This document shows positions 36,636 through 45,534 of a DNA stretch of 64,000 nt, piece after piece. The notes beneath the pieces are model-generated. The model worked only from the letters and a program-made list of their open reading frames with translations, was not told the DNA's origin and searched no databases. Origin of the DNA: Paenibacillus durus ATCC 35681 (GTDB lineage: Bacteria; Bacillota; Bacilli; Paenibacillales; Paenibacillaceae); NCBI RefSeq assembly GCF_000993825.1, contig NZ_CP011114.1, positions 744,001-808,000 of the forward strand. The letters are read 5' to 3'. The position numbers were made by a program, and so were the translations under genes. Positions within the stretch are counted from its first letter, which is position 1; every line of letters starts with the position of its first letter.

Positions 36636-37751
36636 GTGCTACATGAAATTCACGAAAGTCGGCTTCTGTCGCCGCGATCGTTCCAAGCCGGGCTTCTGGA
36701 CAGTACATATGAAAATGTTCTGGAGCATATTGATTGTGGAGTCATGCTTTTTGATGAAGAAGGAGTTCTAACCTTTGTAAATGCGCGGGCGTACGGAATG
36801 CTTGAGCTTCAGCGCTATACGCTGGCAGGATGTACTGTAGTCGATTTGCTGACACATCTTTCTTTGAGCCGGATCAAGAAGAGACAACTGCTGCATATCT
36901 ATCGGGAGACGGTTTACAAAGGAAAGACGATGTATGAGTTTATGGACGAATATGGTCGCTATTGGGAAGTAAACGCTTCCTTTGGCGGAGATATGAACGG
37001 CAGCTACTTATTTACTTTTAAGGAAATTTCCGATTATAAAAAGATAGAACAAACCGCTTACCAAAATGACAATCTGGCTATGTTAGGCAAATTATCTGCC
37101 TCCATTGCCCATGAAATCCGGAATCCTTTGACAGCCATTCGCGGATTCATCCAGCTGCTTCGCCCGCATCTGCAGGGACTTGGGAAGGAAGAATATGCTA
37201 AGATCATCTTGGCGGAGATCGACCGTGCCAATGATATTATTCATGAATTTCTCTCCTCGTCCAAGCCTTCCTCTCCTCAAGCCGGAATCATTTCCGTTTC
37301 CGCCCTGATGAAAGAAGTCATACTGCTGACAGAAAGCGAAGTCTTGATGAAGGGCTGCCAGATCGTTCTTAATGCTTTAGCCAGCGATTTGTATATTTCC
37401 GTAGATGTGAAGCAGATTAAGCAGGTCCTGATCAATATGATAAGAAACGCCCTGGAGGCTGTCTCCGACCGCTTGGACGATATCACAGGGAGGATTGAGC
37501 TTGGGGCGTATAGAGAAGGCGGAGAGGTACGGATCATCGTCTCTGACAACGGTAAAGGCATGGATGTGTGCACCATGAGCCATCTGTTCAACCAGTTCTT
37601 CACCACCAAGGAGAATGGCACGGGGCTGGGCCTTTCCGTGAGTGACCGGATCATTAAAAACCATGGGGGACGCATTTCCGTCAGCAGCCGGATTAATGAG
37701 GGGACCAGTTTTGTGATATCGCTTCCGCTGACTCCGGGGCTTACCGCATAA
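36636..37751 (+). CDS. Soluble PAS-domain sensor histidine kinase, sporulation-kinase-like
   Basis: This 371-residue kinase has a PAS domain (about residues 22-125, ENVLEHIDCGVMLFDEEGVLTFVN), a HisKA domain with the phospho-accepting His in SIAHEIRNPLTAIRGFIQL (about residue 159), and a HATPase domain with N, G1 and G2 boxes (NMIRNALEAV, DNGKGMD, GTGLGLSVSD). No membrane segment is present. The HisKA sequence resembles the orphan kinases KinA-KinE that feed the Spo0F/Spo0A phosphorelay, and no response regulator gene lies nearby. The start is a GTG at 36636 after AAGGGGG; a TTG at 36615 is the alternative. Confidence 0.85.
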   Translation: MLHEIHESRLLSPRSFQAGLLDSTYENVLEHIDCGVMLFDEEGVLTFVNARAYGMLELQRYTLAGCTVVDLLTHLSLSRIKKRQLLHIYRETVYKGKTMYEFMDEYGRYWEVNASFGGDMNGSYLFTFKEISDYKKIEQTAYQNDNLAMLGKLSASIAHEIRNPLTAIRGFIQLLRPHLQGLGKEEYAKIILAEIDRANDIIHEFLSSSKPSSPQAGIISVSALMKEVILLTESEVLMKGCQIVLNALASDLYISVDVKQIKQVLINMIRNALEAVSDRLDDITGRIELGAYREGGEVRIIVSDNGKGMDVCTMSHLFNQFFTTKENGTGLGLSVSDRIIKNHGGRISVSSRINEGTSFVISLPLTPGLTA

Positions 37752-37824
37752 CCTAAAAGCAGGGACAGAATTGCTCCTCGTACCCCCTCTCCCCTCAGAA
37801 ATCAGCACAATAACAGGAAATTGT

Positions 37825-37884
37825 AAGCATACAAAGAGACCGGCAAGATGATCCCTTGGCCGGTCCCTTTGTATGCTTTTCTTT
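37825..37884. terminator. Strong bidirectional terminator between the kinase and feo genes
   Basis: AAGCATACAAAG-GACCGGC pairs with GCCGGTC-CTTTGTATGCTT and TTTCTTT follows. It serves the convergent kinase and feo transcripts. Confidence 0.85.
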
Positions 37885-37886
37885 AA

Positions 37887-38108
37887 CTACAATCCGACTT
37901 GATTACTTTGGTGCAGTCCGGATGGCGAGGGCGTTTCCGGGGTGCTGCAGCAGGCTTGTGAGAAGTCATTGGACGCGCCCGGACAGCTTTTTCCTTTGTC
38001 ACATCCGGCACAAGCGCCCTTTTTCCCTTTTTGCACATGGCGGTAGAGAATCCAGCCGGAATAACCGAAAATAGCGGCAACAATCAATGTATTAATCAAT
38101 ATGCTCAT
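37887..38108 (-). CDS. FeoB-associated Cys-rich membrane protein
   Basis: This 73-residue protein has one N-terminal membrane helix (ILINTLIVAAIFGYSGWILYRHV) and a short cytosolic tail with five Cys (CAGCDKGKSC...CCS). It fits the FeoB_associated family, found next to feoB in Firmicutes and thought to support ferrous iron transport or delivery. I take the ATG at 38108, preceded by GCGGGGA; an upstream ATG at 38132 has no site. It lies 45 bases after feoB. Confidence 0.85.
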   Translation of the reverse strand: MSILINTLIVAAIFGYSGWILYRHVQKGKKGACAGCDKGKSCPGASNDFSQACCSTPETPSPSGLHQSNQVGL

Positions 38109-38153
38109 TACGTAATTCCCCGCTTTCCCCATATAGGGCTATTCGTATTTGGC

Positions 38154-40166
38154 TTAGGCCCATCCAAGAAGCCGTCCGCCTTGATAGATAACCAGACTTA
38201 CCAAATAGGCCAGGACAACGGCATAGGCTATGGAGAAGAAGGTCCATTTCCAGGAAGCCGTTTCTTTCTTGATTACGCCCACCGTTGCAAGACAAGGTGT
38301 ATACAGCAGAATAAAGACCATAAAGCTTACCGAGCTGAGAGGCGTGAACGCCTGGGAAATCTGCGCTTCCAGTCCGGCAGCCTCCGGCGCGTGATAGATA
38401 ATGTTCATCGTTGAGACGACAACTTCTTTGGCAAGGAAGCCTGGAACCAGCGTCGACCCCGCTTGCCAGAAACCAAAGCCGAGCGGCTGAAGCAGGGGTG
38501 CGACGAGACCGCCGAATTTGGCAAGGAAGCTGCTGTCCATATCCACATTTAACCCGGCAGGTCCGGTATAAGACATGATCCAGATAATAGCCGAACCGGC
38601 CAAAATAATCGTCCCCGCCTTGCGCAGGAAGCCTTTTCCTTTTTCCCAGGTGCTGCGCGACAGCGATTTAAGCTGCGGCATCCGGTAGGGAGGAAGCTCG
38701 ATTACGAATACTGAGGACTCGTTCTTGAACAAATACTTGGAGAAGAGCTTGCACAGCAGCAGCGCGAACACCACTCCCAAAGCATACATCGTCATAATGA
38801 CAGCAGCCTGATTTTCCGGGAAAAAGACAGCGGCAAACAGCAGATAGACCGGAAGTCTGGCGGAACAGGACATAAGAGGAAGCAGCAGAGTAGTCAGCAT
38901 CCGCTCTTTGGGCTGTTCAATGCTCCGCGCGGCCATAACGGCAGGCACGTTGCAGCCGAAGCCGATGATGAATGGAATAAAAGCTTTGCCGTTAAGCCCC
39001 ATCCGTTCCATTATGCTGTCTACGACCAGACTGACGCGGGCCATATACCCGGAATCTTCTACAAAAGAAATGATCAGGAACAGAATGAAGATTTGCGGGA
39101 CAAAGACGAGGACGCCGCCTACGCCGCCTATAATGCCGTCGATGATTAGTGCATGTACGAAATCGGATGCCCCGGCCGTATCAAGAAACGAAGCTGCTCC
39201 CGAACTGATCGGACCCGAAATGAGACCGTCCAGCAAATCGGACAGCGGTGCGCCGACCCATTCGAAGGTTGTTTTAAACAGCACATACATAAACGCAAGG
39301 AATATCGGCAGTCCGAGATAACGATTCGTAAGGATGGAATCGAGCCGTTCCGTCAAGTTATGGGGTTTGAGGCCGGATGTATCTAGAGCGTCAAGACAAA
39401 GCGAGCGGATATAATCGGTTCGAATAGAGCGAATCCATTGAGGAAGGGTATGCGCCAACTTGCTGTTTTGAAGCTCATTCTGACAATTTTGACGAATAGC
39501 AAGCAGTTTGTCAGTATCCGCGCGGCCCTTGAGGAATTCCAGGATAACCGGATTTTTCTCCAAAAGCTGGAGTGCGACCCAACGATGATTGGGAAGGCCG
39601 ATCTCCTGGCTCAGCTCCCGCTCAATGGAGGAAATGGCTTGTTCGACGATTAATCCATAATCGAGCTTGAAATTCACAGCGGGGATATCCGCGGAGTTCT
39701 CCAGCATGCTCAGCACCTGTGCGCTGCCTTTGCCCGTCCTTGCGACCAGCGGGAGCACGTTAACACCGAGCTTGGATTGCAGAACGTCCGGATGCACCTT
39801 AATGCCTCTCGCATTAGCTACGTCGATCATATTAAGTCCGATGACGGTCGGCCTGCCATACTCGAGCAGTTGGACGGTCAGCAGCAGATTACGTTCAAGC
39901 TGCGAAGCGTCGACGATATTGACGAGCGCCTCCGGCGACTCTTCAAGCAGATACTGGGTTGCAACGCCTTCGTCGCGCGACAGCGGGTGAAGGGAATAAA
40001 TGCCGGGCAAGTCAATCAGTGTGCCTGCGCCATTTTTCAGGTCGCCGACCTTTTTCTCCACCGTTACGCCTGCCCAGTTGCCAACATATTCATAAGAAGA
40101 AGTCAATGTATTAAAAAGGGATGTCTTTCCCGTATTCGGGTTTCCAAGAAGTGCGATTGAACTCAT
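38154..40166 (-). CDS. feoB: Ferrous iron transporter FeoB
   Basis: This 670-residue protein has an N-terminal cytosolic G-domain (G1 GNPNTGKTSLFN, G3 DLPGIYSL, G4-like GLNMIDVA) followed by a helical spacer and, from about residue 280, a membrane domain with two Gate/Core repeats (for example FIIGFGCNVPAVMAAR). It imports Fe(II) at the cytoplasmic membrane. Its ATG overlaps the feoA stop (ATGA), implying coupled translation. The frame extends 21 codons upstream into feoA but without a site. Confidence 0.96.
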   Translation of the reverse strand: MSSIALLGNPNTGKTSLFNTLTSSYEYVGNWAGVTVEKKVGDLKNGAGTLIDLPGIYSLHPLSRDEGVATQYLLEESPEALVNIVDASQLERNLLLTVQLLEYGRPTVIGLNMIDVANARGIKVHPDVLQSKLGVNVLPLVARTGKGSAQVLSMLENSADIPAVNFKLDYGLIVEQAISSIERELSQEIGLPNHRWVALQLLEKNPVILEFLKGRADTDKLLAIRQNCQNELQNSKLAHTLPQWIRSIRTDYIRSLCLDALDTSGLKPHNLTERLDSILTNRYLGLPIFLAFMYVLFKTTFEWVGAPLSDLLDGLISGPISSGAASFLDTAGASDFVHALIIDGIIGGVGGVLVFVPQIFILFLIISFVEDSGYMARVSLVVDSIMERMGLNGKAFIPFIIGFGCNVPAVMAARSIEQPKERMLTTLLLPLMSCSARLPVYLLFAAVFFPENQAAVIMTMYALGVVFALLLCKLFSKYLFKNESSVFVIELPPYRMPQLKSLSRSTWEKGKGFLRKAGTIILAGSAIIWIMSYTGPAGLNVDMDSSFLAKFGGLVAPLLQPLGFGFWQAGSTLVPGFLAKEVVVSTMNIIYHAPEAAGLEAQISQAFTPLSSVSFMVFILLYTPCLATVGVIKKETASWKWTFFSIAYAVVLAYLVSLVIYQGGRLLGWA

Positions 40167-40405
40167 GACACGTTCACCACAATTTTCGAGGCTTCTTTCC
40201 GGCGGATGGCGAGTAATTGTCCGTTGCATTCCAACATAACCGGACCCATGAATGGACCTTTTCCTTTAAGACAGACGGTGCAGCCTTCTGAAACTCCCAA
40301 ATCAGCCAGACGGCGGCGCAAGACAGGATCCATTCCTTCTATTCCTTGAATAGCGCCGGCGGAACCCGGTTGCAATTGCAGTAGGTGGCAAACTGAAGCA
40401 ATCAT
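40163..40405 (-). CDS. feoA: Ferrous iron transport accessory protein FeoA
   Basis: This 80-residue SH3-like cytosolic protein has the FeoA pattern LQPGSAGAIQGIEGMDPVLRRRLADLGVSEGCTV. It is thought to interact with FeoB and modulate it. GGAGGG precedes the ATG. A perfect Fur-like palindrome lies just upstream, so the feoA-feoB-Cys-rich operon is probably iron-repressed. Confidence 0.93.
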   Translation of the reverse strand: MIASVCHLLQLQPGSAGAIQGIEGMDPVLRRRLADLGVSEGCTVCLKGKGPFMGPVMLECNGQLLAIRRKEASKIVVNVS

Positions 40406-40421
40406 CTTAATCCCTCCGGTG

Positions 40422-40440
40422 GAGACTGAGAATCAGTCTC
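40422..40440 (-). promoter_or_regulatory. Fur-like operator palindrome upstream of feoA
   Basis: On the minus strand GAGACTGATTCTCAGTCTC is a perfect inverted repeat (8-3-8). It matches the classical 19-base Fur box at 13 of 19 positions, including the central TGAT/TCA. It sits 17 bases before the feoA start codon. The gap on to 40690 holds no gene. Confidence 0.65.
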
Positions 40441-40690
40441 AATTGTTTTTTCTGTAATTTATCATTTTTTCAGGCCGAATTCAATGATCAAAATCACAAG
40501 AGTGATGCGATTCGACAAACCTGGAGCGATAATCCATAAACGGGTGCTTATTTCTTTGCATATATTAATGCAGGTACTTATCAAAAACACTGTAAATTTC
40601 CAGCCTCATCCAACCGATATTTATATTGGGGATATCTATTTTTTATGAGCGATAGAGTGATACTTAGACGCGAGGGGCCTACGAAAGCCT

Positions 40691-42817
40691 ATGAAAATAG
40701 AAGAGAAAAAAACACTGCTTACAGCAGTCTTCGGCGCGGCACTGTTTCTGTTGATTCAAAGCATGCACATTGCGCTGAATGGCCATAACGAACGGGAAGC
40801 ACTGTCTGCGTTGTATCTGATTAGCAGCTGGTGTACCAGCGCCTTCGGATTTGCGATTTTTGCCCAGGGATGGCTTCTTTTCTCCAATCAATTGTCGAGG
40901 GGCAGACTCTACTCTTCCGCTCTTTTTTTGGGAGTTTGCGTGTTCGATCTCCTGCATACGCTTGGTTTTATTGGAATTCCGTTCATCCAGAACGTGATAA
41001 GCGAAGACCGGGCATTTTGGCTGCTATCCTTCTCAAGGCTTGCGAGCGCAGTCGGCATTTTTCTGATCTTTGGCAAGGAAGATTCTCCGGTGCTTGTCCT
41101 GGGGAAAAATAGCATCCTGCGGAAGTCCATCCTTCTGGTCGTGTTGTCGACGGTTCTATTCAGTGCGGGTTCTTATTTCCTTCCGGGAGTAATCAGTCCC
41201 ACGCAGGCGGATTTTGCCAGAAAACTGCTTAATTTTGTTGTGCTGCTGATTTACCTTCTAGACATCGCCGTTATCCTCTATACGAAACGTACGGAGAAAT
41301 CGTCCTCGGTGCTGATTATTATCAGGTCGCTCGTATTTCTCGCTCTGGGTCAGTCGTTCTACTTGGACGCGGGGTCCGATAAAAATATCGATTTGCTGTT
41401 CGGAGCAGCAAGCTGCGCGGCAGCCTACTATTTGCTGCTCACCGGCGTGTACAGATTGACGCTCGAAGAGCCGTTCTATGAGAAACAGGCGATTGAGGCG
41501 CAGATCAATTATCTCGTCTATCATGACGATTTGACCGGACTGCCGAACAGACGCCGGCTGCTCCAGCATGTCGATGAAGTGATTGAGTCCTATAGAACCT
41601 CCGCCATACGCGGTTTCTCGGCGCTAGCCGTCCTCAATATTAATCATTTCAAGGATATCAACGTCTCGTTGGGCCATCTGGCAGGAGACCGCCTGCTGCA
41701 ATTGGTGGCATCCAGAATTAAGGACGGCATCAGGGCTAACGAGGATTTATTCAGTATGGGCGGAGATGAATTCGCCTATCTGATGACTGACATGGAGAGT
41801 CTGGATAGCTGCTTTCTCCGCTCCAAAGAACTGCTTAATCTGTTCGAACAGCCTATTGAACTGGAGGCCGGAGAGTATCATATTTCGCTCAGTCTGGGCA
41901 TCAGCATCTTTCCCGGTGACGGAGATACGGCGGAGCAGCTTATTCAGAACGCGGATACCGCCGTTCATGATGCCAAGGAGCATGGCGTGGATATTCGCAG
42001 GTACGTGCCGTTAATACAAATGAAGGCCAAGGAAAGATTAAAGCTGGAGAACGATCTGCGCAGAGCGCTGGAGCGGGAGGAATTTTTCCTTCTGTACCAG
42101 CCGCAGGTTCAACTGGCCACGAAGGAGATTGTCGGCATGGAGGCGCTGCTTCGCTGGCAGCATCCAAAACGCGGCCTCGTGTCTCCGGCCGATTTCATTC
42201 CCATTGCCGAGGAGAGCGGGCTGATTGTTCCGATCGGGGAGTGGGTGCTGAGAACCGCCTGTTCTCAGAACAAGGAATGGCAGAAGGCGGGATACCGCCC
42301 GATCTGCGTATCGGTCAATTTGTCCATGCGTCAGTTTCTCCAGCCGAACCTGGCCGGCAAGATCGGGGGATTCTTGAAGCGGATTGGCCTCGATCCGAGC
42401 TATGTGGATCTTGAAATTACGGAGAGCATGACAATGGATAAGGAAAAAGCCTTTGAGCAGCTGAAGCGGCTTAAAGAGCTTGGAGTATATATCAGTATCG
42501 ACGATTTTGGAACGGGCTACAGCTCGCTGCATTATCTGAAAAATATGCCGATTGACCGCCTTAAAATCGACCGTTCCTTCGTGGCGGAGGTTATGGAGGA
42601 CAGCAACAATGCTGCGATTGTCTCGACAATTACTTCCATGGCGCATCATTTGAAGCTGAAGGTGACGGCGGAGGGAGTGGAGAACGAGGATCAACTGCAA
42701 TTCTTGCGCCAGCAGCGCTGCCATGAGGGGCAGGGTTATTTCTTCAGCAAGCCTATCGGGGCCCAGGAGTTCGAAAGGATTTTCCTGAAACCTACTATTT
42801 TTGGAATGCCATCCTAA
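40691..42817 (+). CDS. MASE3-GGDEF-EAL protein (cyclic-di-GMP turnover)
   Basis: This 708-residue membrane protein begins with a MASE3-like sensor of about seven helices (residues 10-255; FDLLHTLGFIGIPF is typical). A GGDEF domain with an intact SMGGDEF active site (about residue 357) and an EAL domain follow. The EAL motif (VGMEALLRWQHP, about residue 484) and DDFGTGYSSLHYLK are both present. Both catalytic centres look complete, so it could make or degrade cyclic di-GMP. No allosteric RxxD site is evident just before GGDEF. The ribosome-binding site is weak (GAGGGGCC, 13 bases away). It stands alone. Confidence 0.9.
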   Translation: MKIEEKKTLLTAVFGAALFLLIQSMHIALNGHNEREALSALYLISSWCTSAFGFAIFAQGWLLFSNQLSRGRLYSSALFLGVCVFDLLHTLGFIGIPFIQNVISEDRAFWLLSFSRLASAVGIFLIFGKEDSPVLVLGKNSILRKSILLVVLSTVLFSAGSYFLPGVISPTQADFARKLLNFVVLLIYLLDIAVILYTKRTEKSSSVLIIIRSLVFLALGQSFYLDAGSDKNIDLLFGAASCAAAYYLLLTGVYRLTLEEPFYEKQAIEAQINYLVYHDDLTGLPNRRRLLQHVDEVIESYRTSAIRGFSALAVLNINHFKDINVSLGHLAGDRLLQLVASRIKDGIRANEDLFSMGGDEFAYLMTDMESLDSCFLRSKELLNLFEQPIELEAGEYHISLSLGISIFPGDGDTAEQLIQNADTAVHDAKEHGVDIRRYVPLIQMKAKERLKLENDLRRALEREEFFLLYQPQVQLATKEIVGMEALLRWQHPKRGLVSPADFIPIAEESGLIVPIGEWVLRTACSQNKEWQKAGYRPICVSVNLSMRQFLQPNLAGKIGGFLKRIGLDPSYVDLEITESMTMDKEKAFEQLKRLKELGVYISIDDFGTGYSSLHYLKNMPIDRLKIDRSFVAEVMEDSNNAAIVSTITSMAHHLKLKVTAEGVENEDQLQFLRQQRCHEGQGYFFSKPIGAQEFERIFLKPTIFGMPS

Positions 42818-42823
42818 TTGGAA

Positions 42824-42852
42824 TTGCCTTATCGGGGCAAAAGTGTTAAAAT
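42824..42852 (+). promoter_or_regulatory. Promoter of tRNA-Gly
   Basis: TTGCCT, a 17-base spacer and TAAAAT with an extended TG motif (TGTTAAAAT) end 19 bases upstream of the tRNA. Confidence 0.65.
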
Positions 42853-42871
42853 GTTAGATGTTCACGAAAGC

Positions 42872-42942
42872 GCGGGTGTAGTTCAATGGTAGAACTTCAG
42901 CCTTCCAAGCTGATAGCGTGGGTTCGATTCCCATCACCCGCT
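42872..42942 (+). tRNA. tRNA-Gly (anticodon TCC)
   Basis: The 71-base gene folds as a full cloverleaf. The acceptor stem is GCGGGTG/CACCCGC with a T discriminator. The D arm is GTTCAATGGTAGAAC. The anticodon stem is TCAGC/GCTGA with loop CTTCCAA (TCC anticodon), and the T arm contains GGTTCGATTCC. CCA is not encoded. It has its own promoter and terminator, unlike the large tRNA arrays usual in Bacillales. Confidence 0.97.
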
Positions 42943-42962
42943 TAAGCCCTTATTTTTGTTGG

Positions 42963-42987
42963 AACCCTTGCGGCGCAAGGGTTTTTT
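42963..42987 (+). terminator. Rho-independent terminator after tRNA-Gly
   Basis: AACCCTTG/CAAGGGTT with a 5-base loop is followed by a T-run. Confidence 0.88.
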
Positions 42988-43027
42988 AGTTTGATTTCTG
43001 TTCTTGATTATCGTTGGACGAAACAAC

Positions 43028-43065
43028 AAAAGGCTCTCCGCTTAATAATGAGCGAAGAGCCTTTT
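43028..43065 (-). terminator. Rho-independent terminator of the dipeptidase gene
   Basis: AAAAGGCTCTCCGCT pairs with AGCGAAGAGCCTTTT. It lies 27 bases after the dipeptidase stop. Confidence 0.82.
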
Positions 43066-43091
43066 GCATATCGGTCCAGCTTGGGGGCGAG

Positions 43092-44456
43092 TTAGATCGT
43101 TCCCGCCGATTTCAAAAATTCCACAATCGTCAGCAGACCCTTGTCGAAGTTCTCCAGGTTGAAGTGCTCGTCGGGCGCGTGCAGGTTCTCGTCGTCAAGT
43201 CCGAAGCCCATCAGAACGACCGGCGCCTTCAGGATGCGGGAGAAGCTCTCCATAATTGGGATGGAGCCGCCGTCCTTCGTGAACAGGGCGCGTGTCCCGT
43301 ATGCTTTGCCGTAAGCGTCCGCCGCCAGTTGAAGGAAGCGATTCGACGGATCAATGTCCAAGGCGAACGCTTTCTCCATCTGCCGCACTTCAACCTTGGC
43401 TCCCGGCTGAATATGCGATTTCAGATGGGCTTCAATAGCGTCGAGAACATGCTGTGGATTCTGGTCGCCGACAAGGCGGCAGGTGATTTTGGCATGGGCT
43501 ACTTTCGGGATAACCGTCTTGGTGCCCTCGCCCTGAAAGCCGCCGTAGACGCCATTAAGCTCCAGCGTAGGTCGGGCTCCGACGCGTTCGACAAACGTAT
43601 AGCCTTCTTCGCCGTAGAGAGTGGACAATCCGAGTCCCTCCCGGATTTTATCCTCGTCGAGTCCCTGCTTGGCGAATTCCTCGCGCATCAGCGGAGACAG
43701 CTCCGGTACGCCTTCATAGAAGCCGTCTACGGCGACTCGGCCCTTGTCGTCATGCAGCGACGCGAGCAGAGAGACGAGCGCGTGCAGCGCATTAGGGACA
43801 GCGCCGCCGTAAGTACCCGAGTGCAAATCCGTGGAAGCGGTCATGACATCCACCTCCAGTGAGCAGAGGCCCCGAAGTCCGGTGCAGATGGCCGGTCTTC
43901 CGCGCTCCAGTAGCGAGGTGTCGGAGACAAGAACGGCGTCCGCAGCCAGCATGTCTTTATGTTTTTCCAAGAAGGAGGTTAAATGAACGCTGCCGATTTC
44001 TTCTTCGCCTTCGATGCATACCTTGACGTTAACCGGCAGGGAACCTTCCTGACTCAATATAGCCTCTATCGCCTTAATATGCATGAAGACTTGACCTTTA
44101 TCGTCGGTTGCGCCGCGGGCGTACAGCTTGCCGTCCCGGATATTCGGCTCGAACGGCGGAGTCGTCCAGAGATTCAGCGGGTCGACCGGCTGAACATCGT
44201 AGTGCCCGTAGATAAGCAGAGTCGGCTTGCCGGGTGCGTGCAGATAGTCCGCATAGACGACAGGGTGGCCGCCCGTTGGATGAATTTCGATATGTTCCAG
44301 TCCTGCTTTGTTCAGCGTATCCGCGAGCCACTGCGCCGCCGTCAAAATATCTTTCTTGTGCTCGGAAAGTGCGGAAATGCTGGGGATCTTAAGCCATTCA
44401 TTCAGTTCGTTCAGTTGTTCGTCCCGGCGGGATGCAAAATATTCTGCGTAAGACAT
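43092..44456 (-). CDS. M20-family dipeptidase
   Basis: This 454-residue zinc peptidase is of the PepV/carnosinase-like M20 type. Metal-ligand motifs are GHYDVQPVDP (about residues 81-90), RGATDDKGQ (about 113-121), EGEEEIGS (catalytic Glu, about 147-154) and a late His region. The dimerisation domain lies in between. It has no signal peptide and probably cleaves cytosolic dipeptides. The ATG at 44456 follows GGAGG; a longer frame to 44489 is not needed. It is divergent from tgl. Confidence 0.92.
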   Translation of the reverse strand: MSYAEYFASRRDEQLNELNEWLKIPSISALSEHKKDILTAAQWLADTLNKAGLEHIEIHPTGGHPVVYADYLHAPGKPTLLIYGHYDVQPVDPLNLWTTPPFEPNIRDGKLYARGATDDKGQVFMHIKAIEAILSQEGSLPVNVKVCIEGEEEIGSVHLTSFLEKHKDMLAADAVLVSDTSLLERGRPAICTGLRGLCSLEVDVMTASTDLHSGTYGGAVPNALHALVSLLASLHDDKGRVAVDGFYEGVPELSPLMREEFAKQGLDEDKIREGLGLSTLYGEEGYTFVERVGARPTLELNGVYGGFQGEGTKTVIPKVAHAKITCRLVGDQNPQHVLDAIEAHLKSHIQPGAKVEVRQMEKAFALDIDPSNRFLQLAADAYGKAYGTRALFTKDGGSIPIMESFSRILKAPVVLMGFGLDDENLHAPDEHFNLENFDKGLLTIVEFLKSAGTI

Positions 44457-44510
44457 AATTATGTACCTCCTGGATTTGCGGGGTCGCAAGCCTTGAGCTT
44501 GTGACGGATA

Positions 44511-44529
44511 CGCCGAATCGGATTCGGCG
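44511..44529. promoter_or_regulatory. Perfect 9-bp palindrome between the dipeptidase and tgl genes
   Basis: CGCCGAATC-G-GATTCGGCG lies 55 bases upstream of the dipeptidase start and 127 bases before tgl. It has no T-run in either direction, so an operator is more likely than a terminator. Confidence 0.5.
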
Positions 44530-44655
44530 ACCCATAGGAACTATTATACTGGAATACCCCTCGCACAATCAAAAATCGCTGGTTTCGCACATCCCTGGGC
44601 GCCGCCACGTACAATAACCCATATCCAGAGAATAACGAGTAATGGAGGAACAGCG

Positions 44656-45474
44656 GTGATTACTTTTTTGAACGGCGGCCAGAACGGAATCGATATGTCA
44701 ACGCTATCGGCTGTGGAGAGAGAGGTGGTGGAGAAGAAGCGGAGAAGTCCGGAAACCTATGTTTACGAATCGCCCGCCGCGCTGCAATTTGAGCTGAATA
44801 TGAGAAGGCGCATTGTTGAAGCGGCAATCGCACTCGATGCAAGCGGAGCGACCTTTGTCCCGTTTGAGACCACCAGGGGCAATCGTAACTTTTGGTCACG
44901 CACCAGTGAAGGAGGACTTCGCTTAAATAACGGGGTGTTACCTTCCGACGGGATCAATGATATTTTCCGGAACGGCCATCTGTATGCCTTTGAGTGCGCA
45001 ACGGCGGCGGTAATTGTTCTATATAAGGGAGTCCTTGATGCGCTGGGCGAAGAGGTGTTTAATGCATATTTTAATAACCTGCTGCTCTATGATTGGCAGT
45101 ATGACAGCGATTTACAGTTAACTGCGACCAATAACAGGGAGGAAGCCTATCCTGGTGATGTGCAGTATTTCAAGAATCCCGATCACGCTCCGGACAAACC
45201 GGAATGGCAAGGCGAGAATGCAATTGTGCTTGGCAACGGAATGTATTTTGGGCATGGAATTGGCATCACCACTGCTGCGGGAATCATTGCCGCTCTGAAT
45301 AATGAGAGGGTGCCAGGCAGCAGAACATCTGCTTATCTTATGGATGAGACGTTTCATCCGAACTTTGAGTATTTGCGGAGATTGTCCGCGGGAAGAAGCC
45401 TCCCGTCAGGGGCAGGAAGTTCTAGAGCCTATGCGGTCGTCGCCAGAATAGGTTCGCACAATTTTATATTTTAG
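44656..45474 (+). CDS. tgl: Spore-coat protein-glutamine gamma-glutamyltransferase
   Basis: This 272-residue transglutaminase is related to B. subtilis Tgl, which cross-links spore-coat proteins through glutamyl-lysine bonds late in sporulation. The catalytic Cys is in GHLYAFECATAAVIV (about residue 117). The other family blocks are LLYDWQYDSDL, YFKNPDHAPDKPEWQGENAIVLG and YFGHGIGI, with the His and Glu/Asp partners. The C-terminus is about 25 residues longer than in B. subtilis. Start: GTG 44656 after GGAGG. A SigK-type promoter is expected but I could not identify one. Confidence 0.9.
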   Translation: MITFLNGGQNGIDMSTLSAVEREVVEKKRRSPETYVYESPAALQFELNMRRRIVEAAIALDASGATFVPFETTRGNRNFWSRTSEGGLRLNNGVLPSDGINDIFRNGHLYAFECATAAVIVLYKGVLDALGEEVFNAYFNNLLLYDWQYDSDLQLTATNNREEAYPGDVQYFKNPDHAPDKPEWQGENAIVLGNGMYFGHGIGITTAAGIIAALNNERVPGSRTSAYLMDETFHPNFEYLRRLSAGRSLPSGAGSSRAYAVVARIGSHNFIF

Positions 45475-45534
45475 CTTAGAAAACCCATTTCTTTAGGGCG
45501 AAGTCGTTAGACATTTGCAGGCCGGTTGATGGAT

